A stretch of 64,000 bases of DNA from Variovorax beijingensis. GTDB lineage: Bacteria > Pseudomonadota > Gammaproteobacteria > Burkholderiales > Burkholderiaceae_C. A program made the position numbers and the translations under genes. The DNA is taken from assembly GCF_003951285.1 (NCBI RefSeq), contig NZ_RXFQ01000011.1:146336-210335 (forward strand), in the 5' to 3' direction. Under the pieces are notes generated by a model. The model made no database searches. It worked only from the letters and a program-made list of their open reading frames with translations, and had not been told where the DNA came from. Shown one piece after another: positions 25,341 to 35,645 of the stretch (position 1 is the stretch's first letter; every line of letters starts with the position of its first letter).

Positions 25341-26354
25341 TCAGCGCAGCACGCCGACCGCGAACGGAAAGCTGAAGAAGGTCGCCACCGTCGTCCACAG
25401 GATGATGCGTGCGATGCGGCCGTTGTCGGCACCGAAGCGCTCGGCCAGCATCGACACGTTGCTGGCGCTCGGCAGCGCCGCCACCAGCACGATCACCATC
25501 AGCGCCGAGGAAGACAGCGGCAGGCCCAGGGCCATGGCCCCCTGCCCCACCGCCCACACCAGCACCGGATGCACCAGCAGCTTGACGGCCACCACCGGCA
25601 GCACGTCGGCCAGCGGCGCCTTGGGAGGCAGCGCCGACTTCGTGCCCATGGCGGCCGCCACCGCCGCGCTGGCGCCGTGCTCGCGCGCGAGCAGCGCCGA
25701 GCGCGCCAGCACCGCGCCGATGGTGAAGAGCGCCACCGGCGACGCCGCATCGGCCAGCATGGCGATGGTGCGCTCCACCGGGGCCGGCAGGCGCCAGCGC
25801 GCCGCCGACAGCAGCACGCCCAGCAGGATCGACCACGGCATCGGATTGACCAGCACGCCGCGCAGCGCCTGGCGCGCGGCCAGCCGCGGGCCATGCTGCC
25901 CGCCGGCGCCGTCCAGGCGCGACAGCGCAATGCACAGCGAAGAAGTCACGACCAGGTCGAACGCGATGGTGATGATCATCGGCCCCGCGGCCTGCGCGCC
26001 CAGCAGCGCCACCAGCAGCGGCACGCCCATGAAGCCGGTGTTCGGAAAGGCCGCGACCAGCGCGCCGAAGGCCCCGTCGTTCCAGCCGATGCGCGCATTG
26101 CGGGTAAAGACCACCACGCCCGCCACCACCGCCAGCGCGCTCAGGCCCCAGACCAGCGCCACGCTGCCATCGAGCAGCTGCCCGATCGGCGTGCCGGCGC
26201 CGAAGCGCAGCAGCATGCACGGCAGCGCGAAGTACAGCACGAAGGTGTTGAGGCCCGGAATCGCATCCAGCGGCAGGACCCGGGCGCGCGCGGCGCCGTA
26301 GCCGGCCGCGATCAGCGCGAAGAAAGGAAAAGTTACGAGAAATACAGGCAGCAC
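25341..26354 (-). CDS. AEC-family transporter (auxin efflux carrier type)
   Basis: 337-residue inner-membrane carrier with about ten hydrophobic helices in two halves. Typical features are the N-end FALIAAGYGAARARVLP, FVLYFALPCMLLRFGAG and the FPNTGFMGVPLL motif of the family. Bacterial AEC members move small organic anions such as malonate or malate. No linked enzyme suggests the substrate. It converges on the gene at 24666 with a 6-bp gap and diverges from rep. Confidence 0.88.
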   Translation of the reverse strand: MLPVFLVTFPFFALIAAGYGAARARVLPLDAIPGLNTFVLYFALPCMLLRFGAGTPIGQLLDGSVALVWGLSALAVVAGVVVFTRNARIGWNDGAFGALVAAFPNTGFMGVPLLVALLGAQAAGPMIITIAFDLVVTSSLCIALSRLDGAGGQHGPRLAARQALRGVLVNPMPWSILLGVLLSAARWRLPAPVERTIAMLADAASPVALFTIGAVLARSALLAREHGASAAVAAAMGTKSALPPKAPLADVLPVVAVKLLVHPVLVWAVGQGAMALGLPLSSSALMVIVLVAALPSASNVSMLAERFGADNGRIARIILWTTVATFFSFPFAVGVLR

Positions 26355-26474
26355 GCGCCGATTGTCGCTGCGTCCCGCATCGTGAACTCTGGCGGCCTTT
26401 CCGGAAACATGCGCCCCGTATCATTGCGCGCTTTGCGCCTGCCGTTCCTTCGCGGCCTTCCGTTCCCACTCCCC

Positions 26475-28580
26475 ATGTCCTCCGGTCTCAATCTCGCGCA
26501 ACAAGAAGCTGTCAACTACCTGCACGGCCCCTGCCTGGTGCTGGCGGGCGCGGGCTCGGGCAAGACGCGCGTCATCACGCACAAGATCGGCCGGCTGATC
26601 CAGGCCGGGCTGGAGCCCAAGCGCATCGCGGCCATCACCTTCACCAACAAGGCCGCGAGCGAAATGCGCGAACGCGCCAAGGGGCTGATCGGGCGCGAGG
26701 CGAAGCACGTGGTGATCTGCACCTTCCACGCGCTGGGCGTGCGCATGATGCGCGAAGACGGCGCCGTGCTCGGCCTGAAGCCGGCCTTCAGCATCCTCGA
26801 CAGCGACGATGTCACCAAGATCCTGAAGGACGCGGGCGGCACCACCGACACCGCCACCGCGCGCATCTGGCAGTGGACCATCAGCAAGTGGAAGAACATG
26901 GGCCTGAACGCCGCGCAGGCCGAGGCGGCCGCGGCGGACGACAACGAGCGCATCACCGCGCGCATCATGGCGCGCTACGAAGAGCGGCTCACGGCCTACC
27001 AGAGCGTCGACTTCGACGACCTCATCGGCATGCCGCTCAAGCTGCTGCGCGATTTCGACGAGGTGCGCGCCAAGTGGCAGGCCGCGCTGGGCCACATCCT
27101 GGTGGACGAATACCAGGACACCAACGCCACGCAGTACGAAGTGCTGAAGGCGCTGGCCGGCGAGCGCGGGCGCTTCACCGCGGTGGGCGACGACGACCAG
27201 TCGATCTACGGCTGGCGCGGCGCCACGCTGGACAACCTGCGCAAGCTGCCGGTCGATTACCCGGCCCTGAAGGTCATCAAGCTCGAGCAGAACTACCGCT
27301 CCACCAGCGCGATCCTGCGCGCGGCCAACAACGTGATCGGCCCCAACCCCAAGCTGTTTCCGAAGACGCTGTTCTCCGAGCTCGGCGAAGGCGAGCCGGT
27401 GCGCGTGGTCGATGCCGACTCCGAAGCGCACGAGGCCGAGCGCGCGGTGGCGCGCATCATCAGCCTGCGCGCGGGCGACACCGCCGTGCAGGGCAAGCAG
27501 TACAAGGAGTTCCGCGACTTCGCCATCCTCTACCGCGCCAACCACCAGGCGCGCGTGTTCGAGCAGGCGCTGCGCAAGGCGCAGATTCCCTACAAGGTGT
27601 CGGGCGGCCAGAGCTTCTTCGACCGCGCCGAGATCAAGGACCTGTGCGGCTGGTTCCGCCTCTGGGTCAACAACGACGACGACCCGGCGTTCCTGCGCGC
27701 CATCACCACGCCCAAGCGCGGCATCGGCCACACCACGCTCGCGAGCCTGGGCACCTTTGCGAGCCAGTACAGGCTGAGCCTGTTCGAGGCGCTGTTCAGC
27801 CCGTCGCTCCCGAGCGTGATGCCCAAGCGCACGCTCGAAGGCATCCACGAGTTCGGCCGCTACATCAACGACCTCGAATACCGGGCGCGCCGCACCATGG
27901 GCGCGGAAGACTCGCGCACCTTCATGCTCGACTGGCTCAAGGAGATCGACTACGAGAAGCATCTCTACGACGGCGAGGACAGCGAACAGGCCGCGGCCGC
28001 GCGCTGGACCAACGTGATGGAGTTCGTCGACTGGATGTCGCTGCGCGCCGGCGGCACCATCGACGATGCCTCGGGCGCCGACAGCAACATCGAGACCGAG
28101 CGCAAGAGCCTGCTCGAAGTGGCGCAGACCATCTCGCTGCTGTCGACCATCAGCGAGCGCGAGCAGGACCAGAACGTGGTCACGCTGTCGACGCTGCATG
28201 CCTCCAAGGGCCTCGAATGGCCGCACGTGATGCTGATCGGCGTGACCGAAGGCCTGCTGCCGTTCAAGCTCGAAGACGACAACGGCCGCCAGCTCCAGGT
28301 GAGCGACGACACGCTGCAGCGGCTGCAGGAAGAGCGCCGCCTCATGTACGTGGGCATCACGCGCGCGCAGCGCAGCCTGGCGGTGAGCTGGACCAAGAAG
28401 CGCAAGCAGGGCCGCGAGATGGTGCCCTGCGTGCCGAGCCGCTTCATCGCCGAGATGGGGCTGGACAAGACCACCACCCGCGAAGACCCGCGCGAGAAGC
28501 TCAAGGCGCTGCGCGCCGAGTTCGCGCGCAAGGCGCAGGACAGCGCGGCCGCCAAGGCCGCGGCTGCGGCGGCGCCATGA
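26475..28580 (+). CDS. rep: ATP-dependent DNA helicase Rep
   Basis: Superfamily-1A 3'-5' helicase that helps forks pass bound proteins. 701 residues, slightly longer than E. coli Rep (673). Motifs in order: NLAQQEAV (Q motif), AGAGSGKTRV (Walker A), TFTNKAA, VDEYQDTN (Walker B), GDDDQSIYGWRGA, QNYRST, TLHASKGLEW and MYVGITRAQ. ATG 26475 gives the conserved N-end; an upstream ATG would add a non-homologous leader. The stop overlaps the next start (ATGA), giving an operon with a lipoprotein and phospholipase A. Confidence 0.94.
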   Translation: MSSGLNLAQQEAVNYLHGPCLVLAGAGSGKTRVITHKIGRLIQAGLEPKRIAAITFTNKAASEMRERAKGLIGREAKHVVICTFHALGVRMMREDGAVLGLKPAFSILDSDDVTKILKDAGGTTDTATARIWQWTISKWKNMGLNAAQAEAAAADDNERITARIMARYEERLTAYQSVDFDDLIGMPLKLLRDFDEVRAKWQAALGHILVDEYQDTNATQYEVLKALAGERGRFTAVGDDDQSIYGWRGATLDNLRKLPVDYPALKVIKLEQNYRSTSAILRAANNVIGPNPKLFPKTLFSELGEGEPVRVVDADSEAHEAERAVARIISLRAGDTAVQGKQYKEFRDFAILYRANHQARVFEQALRKAQIPYKVSGGQSFFDRAEIKDLCGWFRLWVNNDDDPAFLRAITTPKRGIGHTTLASLGTFASQYRLSLFEALFSPSLPSVMPKRTLEGIHEFGRYINDLEYRARRTMGAEDSRTFMLDWLKEIDYEKHLYDGEDSEQAAAARWTNVMEFVDWMSLRAGGTIDDASGADSNIETERKSLLEVAQTISLLSTISEREQDQNVVTLSTLHASKGLEWPHVMLIGVTEGLLPFKLEDDNGRQLQVSDDTLQRLQEERRLMYVGITRAQRSLAVSWTKKRKQGREMVPCVPSRFIAEMGLDKTTTREDPREKLKALRAEFARKAQDSAAAKAAAAAAP

Positions 28581-29041
28581 AAAGGCTGCTGCCCGCCTTC
28601 CTTGCCGTTCTTCTTGCCGCCACGGGCTGTGCCACGGCAACGCAGGGCGGCGATGCCGGCTGCCCCGCCGATGCGCGCGAACTGCCGCTGCAGTCGCTCT
28701 ACGGCCGCTGGGAGGCGCGCTTCGACGGCGCCCCCGCCGTGGCCATCGTGCAGCTCGGCAGGCACCCTGAATACGCCGGCGTGCGCGGCACCATCACGCG
28801 CCCCGCCGCGGACGGCAGCGCCCGGCCCGAGGTGGCGCAACTCGCGGGCGACGTCGACGACGACGGCGCCCTCTCCATCGACGAATCGCTGGACGGCCGC
28901 GCGATCAGCGGCGTCTGGGCCGGCACCCTGCAACCCGGCTCCTGCGGCCGGGAATTCAGGGGCACGTGGCGCAACGCCGCGGACGAAAGCACGCATCCGT
29001 TCGTGCTGAACAAAAAGGGGGGGATGCAAGGAAACCAATGA
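28577..29041 (+). CDS. Small lipoprotein, function unknown
   Basis: 154-residue predicted lipoprotein: signal MKRLLPAFLAVLLAATGCAT with lipobox ATGC (Cys18). The mature part (LYGRWEARFDGAPAVAIVQLG...GTITRP...SGVWAGTLQPGSCGREFRGTW) has repeated Gly/Trp beta-strand motifs and resembles a small beta-barrel or lipocalin-like fold; that is a guess. Its ATG overlaps the rep stop and its TGA overlaps the pldA ATG, so translation is coupled on both sides. Confidence 0.8.
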   Translation: MKRLLPAFLAVLLAATGCATATQGGDAGCPADARELPLQSLYGRWEARFDGAPAVAIVQLGRHPEYAGVRGTITRPAADGSARPEVAQLAGDVDDDGALSIDESLDGRAISGVWAGTLQPGSCGREFRGTWRNAADESTHPFVLNKKGGMQGNQ

Positions 29042-30216
29042 CCCAACGAACACACGCCATCTTCTCCGTCTCCGGGCTGGCGGCCCTCGCGGCCTGCCTT
29101 GGCGGCGCCGCTGCCGCGCATGCGCAGGCGGTCGACCAGCCGCGCAGCCCGCTGGCCGACGCGCAGCTGACCTGGCAGCAATGCGCCGCGCTCGGCAACA
29201 GCAACGAAGCGCGCCTGGCCTGCTTCGACCGCTGGGCACAGCAGCAGACGCTGCCTTCGGTCTCGGTGCCCGTGGCGCCGCCGGTGCTGGCCAACACGCA
29301 GCCGGCGCCGCCGGTGGACGCCTCGATACCGGCCACGCGCGTGATTTCGGTCGACACCAACGAAGGCTGCCGCGACCGCCAGTACTCGGCGCTGTCGCGC
29401 TTCTGGGAACTGGAGAACGGCACCGATTGCGGCACCTTCGGCTTCCGCGGCTACCGGCCGCTGAACGTGTCGGCCTCGGCCGCCACCAGCAAGCCCGACA
29501 CGCCCACCTCGCCGTCCGAAGGCCACACCGGCACCCCGGTGGCCTACCAGGCCAACGAGATGCGCATCGGCCTGTCGGTGCGCACCAAGATCGCGCAGGG
29601 CCTGCTCACGCAGAACGAGCCGGCCAAGAAGGACTCGCTGTGGTTCGCGTACTCGCAGCAGTCGACCTGGCAGCTGTTCAACGGCTCGATCTCGCGGCCG
29701 TTCCGCACCACCGACCACGAGCCCGAGCTGATGTATGTCTATCCGCTGGACTTCAACCTGCCCGGCGGCTGGCGCTGGCGCTACGCGGGCGTGGGCGTGG
29801 TGCACCAGTCGAACGGCCAGAGCCTGCCGCTGTCGCGCAGCTGGAACCGCGTCTACCTGATGGGCGGCGCCGAACTGGGCGACCGCTTCACCATCACCGG
29901 ACGCATCTGGCAGCGCATGTCGGAGGAGGCCGCGAAGGACGACAACCCCGACATCTCCAACTACATCGGCCGCGCCGAAATCACGGGCCGCTGGAACTTC
30001 AACCGGGACAACACCCTGGGCATGACGGTGCGCAACAACCTGCGCGAGAGCGGCCGCGGTTCGGTGCGGCTCGAATGGCTCAAGGCCATCGGCGATTCGA
30101 CCAAGAGCAACCTGCGCTTCCACACGCAGCTGTTCCATGGCTACGGCGACACGCTGGTGGACTACAACCGCAAGCGCACCGTGCTCAGCATCGGCCTGAG
30201 CCTGGTGGACTTCTGA
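29038..30216 (+). CDS. pldA: Outer-membrane phospholipase A (OMPLA)
   Basis: Outer-membrane beta-barrel hydrolase that degrades misplaced phospholipids in the outer leaflet. 392 residues with a signal peptide ending AAAAHAQ, an N-terminal extension with paired Cys (QQCAALG...RLACFDRW), and a 12-strand-type barrel ending VLSIGLSLVDF. The catalytic signature VHQSNGQSLPLSRSWNR carries the His, Ser and Asn. ATG 29038 has AAGGA just upstream and overlaps the preceding stop. It is longer than E. coli PldA (289) mainly because of the N-terminal segment. Confidence 0.92.
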   Translation: MTQRTHAIFSVSGLAALAACLGGAAAAHAQAVDQPRSPLADAQLTWQQCAALGNSNEARLACFDRWAQQQTLPSVSVPVAPPVLANTQPAPPVDASIPATRVISVDTNEGCRDRQYSALSRFWELENGTDCGTFGFRGYRPLNVSASAATSKPDTPTSPSEGHTGTPVAYQANEMRIGLSVRTKIAQGLLTQNEPAKKDSLWFAYSQQSTWQLFNGSISRPFRTTDHEPELMYVYPLDFNLPGGWRWRYAGVGVVHQSNGQSLPLSRSWNRVYLMGGAELGDRFTITGRIWQRMSEEAAKDDNPDISNYIGRAEITGRWNFNRDNTLGMTVRNNLRESGRGSVRLEWLKAIGDSTKSNLRFHTQLFHGYGDTLVDYNRKRTVLSIGLSLVDF

Positions 30217-30233
30217 CTTTGCCGAACCCCACC

Positions 30234-31082
30234 ATGACCCACGACCTGTTTCCCGTCGACGCCACGCAGCGCGAGATCATCGCGGCGCTGCATGTCGCGC
30301 CCGTCTTCGATGCCGCAGCGGAAATCGAGCGGCGCACCGCGTTTCTCGCGGACTACCTGCGGGGCACCGGCCTCAAGGCGCTGGTGCTCGGCATCAGCGG
30401 CGGCGTCGATTCGCTGACGGCCGGCGGCCTGGCGCAGCGCGCCGTCGAAAAGCTGCGCGCGCAAGGCTATGGCGCCACCTTCATCGCGATGCGCCTGCCC
30501 TACGGCGTGCAGAAGGACGAGGCCGAGGCGCAGGCCTCGCTCGCGGTGATCAAGCCCGACCACGTTCTGACCGTCGACATCCGCCCGGCGGCCGACGCCA
30601 TGCTCGCGGCGCTCAAGCGCGGCGACCTGGCCTTCCGCGACGCGGCGCACGAGGACTTCGTGCTCGGCAACATTAAGGCGCGCCAGCGCATGATCGCGCA
30701 GTTCGCGGTAGCCGGTGCGCATGACGGCATCGTCATCGGCACCGACCATGCGGCCGAGGCGCTGATGGGCTTCTTCACCAAGTTCGGCGACGGCGCGGCC
30801 GACGTGACGCCGCTCACCGGCCTCAACAAGCGCCGCGTGCGCGCCCTCGCGCAGCGGCTCGGCGCGCCCGACGAGCTGGTGTTCAAGGTGCCGACGGCGG
30901 ACCTCGAATCGCTGGTGCCGGGCAAGCCCGACGAGGACGCCTTCGGCGTGAGCTACGAGCAGATCGACGACTTCCTCGAAGGCAAGCCGGTGGCCGCCGC
31001 GGCACGCGAGATCATCCTTGCCACGCATCGCAAGAGCGCCCACAAGCGCGCGCTGCCGGTGGAGCCGCCGCACCCGGCCTAG
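30234..31082 (+). CDS. nadE: NH3-dependent NAD(+) synthetase
   Basis: Adenine nucleotide alpha-hydrolase-fold enzyme that amidates nicotinate adenine dinucleotide using ammonia, the last step of NAD synthesis. 282 residues without a nitrilase domain. The PP-loop is GISGGVDSLTAGG, with later motifs IGTDHAAEALMGFFTKFGDG, PLTGLNKRRVR and PTADLESL. It starts 17 bp after pldA, likely the same transcript. All family motifs are intact. Confidence 0.95.
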   Translation: MTHDLFPVDATQREIIAALHVAPVFDAAAEIERRTAFLADYLRGTGLKALVLGISGGVDSLTAGGLAQRAVEKLRAQGYGATFIAMRLPYGVQKDEAEAQASLAVIKPDHVLTVDIRPAADAMLAALKRGDLAFRDAAHEDFVLGNIKARQRMIAQFAVAGAHDGIVIGTDHAAEALMGFFTKFGDGAADVTPLTGLNKRRVRALAQRLGAPDELVFKVPTADLESLVPGKPDEDAFGVSYEQIDDFLEGKPVAAAAREIILATHRKSAHKRALPVEPPHPA

Positions 31083-31117
31083 CTTTCCAGCCCGGCCCTA
31101 CGCGGCCTTACGCAGCT

Positions 31118-33043
31118 CTACGCGGCCTTGAAGCGAGGCGGCTCCAGCAGGCGTTCGAGCAGCGCCGAGAGCTTGTCGACATCGACCGGCTTCGTCAGAT
31201 GGGCCCGGAAGCCGGCCTCCAGGCTGGTGTCCCTGTCGCTGGCCTGCCCGTAGCCGGTGACGGCAATCAGCGGCGGCGGATTGACCATCTCCGCGCGCAC
31301 GCGCCGCGCGACTTCATGGCCGCTCAGGTCGGGCAGGCCGATGTCCAGCAGCACCACATCCGGGTCCTGCGCCTTCACGGCCTCGATGGCGGCCAGCCCG
31401 CCATGCACGACGCTGGATTTGTAGCCCAGCGCCTCCAGCAGCATCGCCATGGTCTCGGCCGCATCCACGTTGTCGTCCACCACCAGCACGCGCTGCTCGC
31501 CCACCGGCCGCGGCTGCGCCTCGAGCATGGCGACCGGCGCCTCGGTGGTCGGGAACTGCACCACGAATTCGCTGCCCTCGCCTGGCCGGCCCGTGCTGAA
31601 CGCGCTGACGCGCCCGCCGTGCAGCGTGGTGAGCTGCTGCACCAGGCTCAGCCCCAGGCCGAGGCCGCCCTGCGTCCTGGCCAGGTTCTGCTCGCCCTGC
31701 ACGAACAGGTCGAAGATCCGCTGCAGGTCCTGCGGCGGTATGCCGGGCCCGTCGTCGCGCACGCTGATGTCCGCATCCGCTGCGGTTCGCGAGAGCGACA
31801 CATGGATGTTGCCGCCGTTGCCGGTGAACTTCGCGGCGTTGTGGACCAGGTTGCTGACGATCTGGATGACGCGCGCGCTGTCTCCGGCGATCCAGGGGTC
31901 CGCGTCCTGCGCCTGCAGGTGCAGGGTCTGCGACTTGCCCTCGATCAGCGGGCGCACCGCCTCGATGGCCTCGGCGATGGCGTCGCGCAGGCGGACCGGC
32001 TTGTTCTCGAGCTGGATCTTGCCGCTCGTGATGCGGCCCACGTCGAGCAGGTCGTCCACCAGCCGGGTCATCTGGCGCAGCTGCCGGCCGATGATGTCGC
32101 GGGTGTGCACGACCGCGGCCGACTCCGTCTTCTCCCGCTTGAGGAGCTCGAGCGCGTTGGAGATCGGCGCCAGCGGATTGCGCAGTTCGTGCCCGAGCAT
32201 CGCAAGGAAGTTCGTCACGCGGCGCCCTTCGTCCTCCAGCGCGGTCACGCGGCGGCGCTCCGTGAGGTCGCGCGTGACCTTGGCAAAGCCGCGGTGCCTG
32301 CCGGTGGCGTCGTGCAGCGCGGTGATCACCACGCTGGCCCAGAACCGGCTGCCGTCCTTGCGGATGCGCCAGCCCTCGTCCTCGAAACGCCCGTCCCGCA
32401 GCGCGTTGCGCAGTTCCTGCTCGGGCCAGCCGCTGGCGGCGACCTCCGGCGGATAGAACCTGGAGAAGTGCTGCCCGATGATCTCCGAGGCCTCGTAGCC
32501 CTTGTTCTTCTGCGCGCCGAGATTCCAGCTCACGATGTGGCCGCCCGGGTCGAGCATGAAGATCGCATAGTCCTTCACGCCCTCGACCAAGAGCCGGAAG
32601 CGCTCCTCGCTCATGCGCAGCATCTCGTCCTGGCGGCGGTTCTCGCTGCGGTCCCTGGTGATCAGCGAGAAGCCGCGGACTTCCCCGCCCGCGCCGGTGA
32701 TCCGCGTGATGACCACGCTGGCCCAGAAGCGCGTGCCGTCGCTGCGCAGGCGCCAGCCTTCTTCCTCCAGGCGGCCATCGCGGCGTGCCGTTTCGAGTGC
32801 CTGCTCCGGCCGGTTCTGCTCGAGCAGCTCGGTCGGATAGAAAAGCGAGAAGTGCCGCCCCAGGACTTCGGGGGCGTCGTAACCTTCGAGCTGGCGGGCG
32901 CCCTCGTTCCAGCTGATGACGATGCCGCCAGGATCGAGGACGATGATGGCGTAGTCGGTGACCGAATCGACCATCAGCCTGAAATCGGCGTCGGTCAGAG
33001 TGCGTTGGTTCAGGGGTGCACTCCCAGCGCCGTGATCTGCCAT
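31118..33043 (-). CDS. Soluble hybrid histidine kinase, PAS-PAS-HK-REC
   Basis: 641-residue cytoplasmic two-component sensor with no membrane helix. Two very similar PAS domains (about 20-135 and 148-262; both contain DYAI.MLDPGG and SWN.GA) precede the dimerisation box MLGHELRNPLAP (His285). The ATPase domain (HNAAKF, DDGPGIP, GLGLSLV) is followed by a receiver domain with VVDDN and phospho-acceptor Asp567 (VVLLDIGLP). No output domain or adjacent response regulator is present. Last of four minus-strand signalling genes, after a 148-bp gap. Confidence 0.92.
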   Translation of the reverse strand: MADHGAGSAPLNQRTLTDADFRLMVDSVTDYAIIVLDPGGIVISWNEGARQLEGYDAPEVLGRHFSLFYPTELLEQNRPEQALETARRDGRLEEEGWRLRSDGTRFWASVVITRITGAGGEVRGFSLITRDRSENRRQDEMLRMSEERFRLLVEGVKDYAIFMLDPGGHIVSWNLGAQKNKGYEASEIIGQHFSRFYPPEVAASGWPEQELRNALRDGRFEDEGWRIRKDGSRFWASVVITALHDATGRHRGFAKVTRDLTERRRVTALEDEGRRVTNFLAMLGHELRNPLAPISNALELLKREKTESAAVVHTRDIIGRQLRQMTRLVDDLLDVGRITSGKIQLENKPVRLRDAIAEAIEAVRPLIEGKSQTLHLQAQDADPWIAGDSARVIQIVSNLVHNAAKFTGNGGNIHVSLSRTAADADISVRDDGPGIPPQDLQRIFDLFVQGEQNLARTQGGLGLGLSLVQQLTTLHGGRVSAFSTGRPGEGSEFVVQFPTTEAPVAMLEAQPRPVGEQRVLVVDDNVDAAETMAMLLEALGYKSSVVHGGLAAIEAVKAQDPDVVLLDIGLPDLSGHEVARRVRAEMVNPPPLIAVTGYGQASDRDTSLEAGFRAHLTKPVDVDKLSALLERLLEPPRFKAA

Positions 33044-33191
33044 TGCTCTTTTCCCTTCAGTGGCCGCGCGATCGATGCCACGGCGTTCGGTGCCCGCTGT
33101 GAAACGGTGGTCGCCAATTTAGGCCCGCAATGGTTACTTTTCGCGTAGGACAAGGTCCAGATTGCGTGCCGCAGGCGCGGTCCTGCGGGCC

Positions 33192-35645
33192 TCAGGCGCT
33201 CGAAGGCCCTTCGCGCGGCCAGGACGCGCCGCCGGGCCTGCCGGACCTGGGCGCCGCCATCATGAAGCGGTTCTTTCCCTCTTTCTTGGCCGCATAGAGC
33301 GCCGTGTCGGCGCGCACGAACAGGGACGAAAAATCCTCGTCGTCCTCCGAGATCGCGACGCCGATGCTGGTGGTGGCCTGCAGCGTGCGGCCGGGCAGGT
33401 GGAAAGCCGGCCGCATGGCGGCCAGCACCTTGCCGGCCACCACCTGCGCCTCGGCGGCGCCGCTGGCGCCTTCGAGAAGGATCACGAACTCGTCGCCCGC
33501 GTAGCGCGCCGCCATGTCGGTTTCGCGCACGCTCTCCTTGAGCCGGCGGCCGAATTCCCGCAGCACCGCATCGCCCGCCGCATGGCCCAGCGAATCGTTG
33601 ATCGTCTTGAAGTAGTCGATGTCCAGGAACAGCAGGCCGACCGGCAGGCCGGCGCGCCGGGACCTGGCCATGGCGTCGCGCGCGTGCTCCTCGAACGAGC
33701 GGCGGTTGGGCAGGCCGGTAAGCGCGTCCTCGCGCGCGAGGGCATCGAGCTTCATCTGCTTTTGCTTGAGCTCGGTGACGTCGTTCGACAGGATGTACAG
33801 CCCGGTGACGGCGCCTTGCGCATTGCGCTGGGGCAGATAGGTGGTCTGCAAGGTCCGCTCGCCGATCAGCAGCCTGGCGGTCTGCTCGAAGGACACCACC
33901 TCGCCCGCGAATGCCCGCGCCAGCAGCGGCTTGCGGATTTCGTAGTGCGCCTCGCCGATGGCCTCGTGGATGGGGCGGTTCGCCATCGCGTCCGGCGAGA
34001 CCCCGAGCCAGGCCTGGTATTTGCCATTGCAGAAGACCACGCGTTCCTCGAGATCCAGCTCGGCAAGAAGCGCCGGCACGTTGTCGGTCAGCCCACGCAG
34101 GCGCCGCTCGCTTCCGGCGCTGTGCATCTCGGCCTGCTTGCGCTTGCTCACGTCGAAGGTCATCACGTAGTAGCCGGCCAATACGCCGTCGTCGCGGATG
34201 TCGGGCGCCAGGTGGCATTCGAAGAAGCCCAGCTTGCCGTTGCGCTCGTAGGTGCCTTCGGTGCGCGTCGGCGTTCCCGCGAGCACCTTGGCAATGCCCG
34301 GCACGAGCTGCTGGTAGACGTGGTCGGGCAGCGACTCCTGCATGGTCATGCGCCCGATGTCGGCCACCGCCCTGCCGCGCATGCCGAGCCCGGCCTTGTT
34401 CGCGAAAAGGCAGCGCTGGCCGCTGTCGAAGTAGGCAACCACGGCCGGCAGGTTGTCGGTCACGTCGCGCAGGAATCTCTCGCTGGCGGCCAGCTTCTCG
34501 TTCGCGGCTTGCCGCTCCATCATCAGCAGGTCGAAGGTTCGCGAGAGATCGCCGACCTCGTCGTCCGGCGGCGCCTCCTGCATGGGCGCATAGGCGGTGG
34601 CGGCGCGCGAGACCTGCATGTGCTCGCGCAGGCGCGACAGGGGTGCGAGCTGCGCCCGCGCGGTCATGAAGGCCAGCCCCCCGGCCAGCAGCGTCAGCAG
34701 CAGTGCGCCGGCCCAGGCGTAGCGCTCGATCCGGTCGATCCGGGCAAAGGCCTCGTCCCGCGGGTACATCGCGCCCAGCACCCAGTTGGTCTGGCGGATG
34801 CGCTTGAAGGCGTAGAGGCCATGGACGCCCGCGGGATCGACGGCTTCCATCGTGCCCTCGAAGCCGCCGATGGCGCGCTCGGTGGCGGAGTTGCGGGCCC
34901 CGCCGGCGTCCGCACGCTGAAGCAGCCGCGACTTGTCGGGATGGTCGATGACGATGCCGTCCGTGTCCGTGATGAACATGTACCCGCTCTTGCCGAACTT
35001 CACGCTGGCAAGTTCGCCCAGGAAGTTCTGTTCCTTGAGATTGACGAAGGCGGAAATGACATACGCGACGTTGCCGCCGCGATCGAGCACGGGTTCGGTC
35101 ATGGCGATCTGCGCCAGGCCGCTCACGCGGTTGCGGAAGGGCCTGGAGACGACGCCCACCCGGGCGGCGACCGTGCGCTGGAAGTACTCGCGGTCCTTGA
35201 TGTTGACCTTGCCGATCGGCTGCGTGCCGTTGAGGTTGGCCACGAGTTCGCCGTCCATGCCGGTGAAGGCCACGTTGTCGAACGCCTCCCTCAGCGACTT
35301 GTGCTGCATGACCAGGTCCTGCAGTCCCTCGGGGCCGGCCAGGTTGCGGCTCTCGACGCCGTCGCCGAAGGTCTTGAGCAGGGTGCGCCGGCTCAGGAAC
35401 TTCTGGTCCATCGCATCGGCAATGGCCGAGATCCGCTCGAACTCCTCGCTGGCAATGGCGGCCTGCATGTTGCGCTTCACCACATGGAGCGCGGCGGCGG
35501 TGACCCCCATCGTCGTCAGGAAGACGATCGCCAGCACGCCGGCGGACAGGCGGGCGCGCAGGCTCAGGCGGGGGACGGCAGGGAATGGAAGGCGCATCGC
35601 AGTGGCTGGTGAGCGCGGCGTGCGTTCAGTTCGCCATCTCGACAT
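33192..35645 (-). CDS. Membrane diguanylate cyclase, dCache-PAS-PAS-GGDEF
   Basis: 817-residue c-di-GMP synthase. A first helix (about 30-52) and a second (about 300-320) bracket a periplasmic double-Cache sensor (DREYFQRTVAARVGVVSRPF; FGKSGYMFITDTDGIVIDHP). A HAMP-like stretch, two PAS domains and a C-terminal GGDEF domain follow. The active loop is AGDEF (716-720), a variant found in active cyclases. The inhibitory RxxD site is present (RETD, 707-710). ATG 35645 overlaps the preceding gene by 20 bp; ATG 35597 is an alternative start. Confidence 0.92.
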   Translation of the reverse strand: MSRWRTERTPRSPATAMRLPFPAVPRLSLRARLSAGVLAIVFLTTMGVTAAALHVVKRNMQAAIASEEFERISAIADAMDQKFLSRRTLLKTFGDGVESRNLAGPEGLQDLVMQHKSLREAFDNVAFTGMDGELVANLNGTQPIGKVNIKDREYFQRTVAARVGVVSRPFRNRVSGLAQIAMTEPVLDRGGNVAYVISAFVNLKEQNFLGELASVKFGKSGYMFITDTDGIVIDHPDKSRLLQRADAGGARNSATERAIGGFEGTMEAVDPAGVHGLYAFKRIRQTNWVLGAMYPRDEAFARIDRIERYAWAGALLLTLLAGGLAFMTARAQLAPLSRLREHMQVSRAATAYAPMQEAPPDDEVGDLSRTFDLLMMERQAANEKLAASERFLRDVTDNLPAVVAYFDSGQRCLFANKAGLGMRGRAVADIGRMTMQESLPDHVYQQLVPGIAKVLAGTPTRTEGTYERNGKLGFFECHLAPDIRDDGVLAGYYVMTFDVSKRKQAEMHSAGSERRLRGLTDNVPALLAELDLEERVVFCNGKYQAWLGVSPDAMANRPIHEAIGEAHYEIRKPLLARAFAGEVVSFEQTARLLIGERTLQTTYLPQRNAQGAVTGLYILSNDVTELKQKQMKLDALAREDALTGLPNRRSFEEHARDAMARSRRAGLPVGLLFLDIDYFKTINDSLGHAAGDAVLREFGRRLKESVRETDMAARYAGDEFVILLEGASGAAEAQVVAGKVLAAMRPAFHLPGRTLQATTSIGVAISEDDEDFSSLFVRADTALYAAKKEGKNRFMMAAPRSGRPGGASWPREGPSSA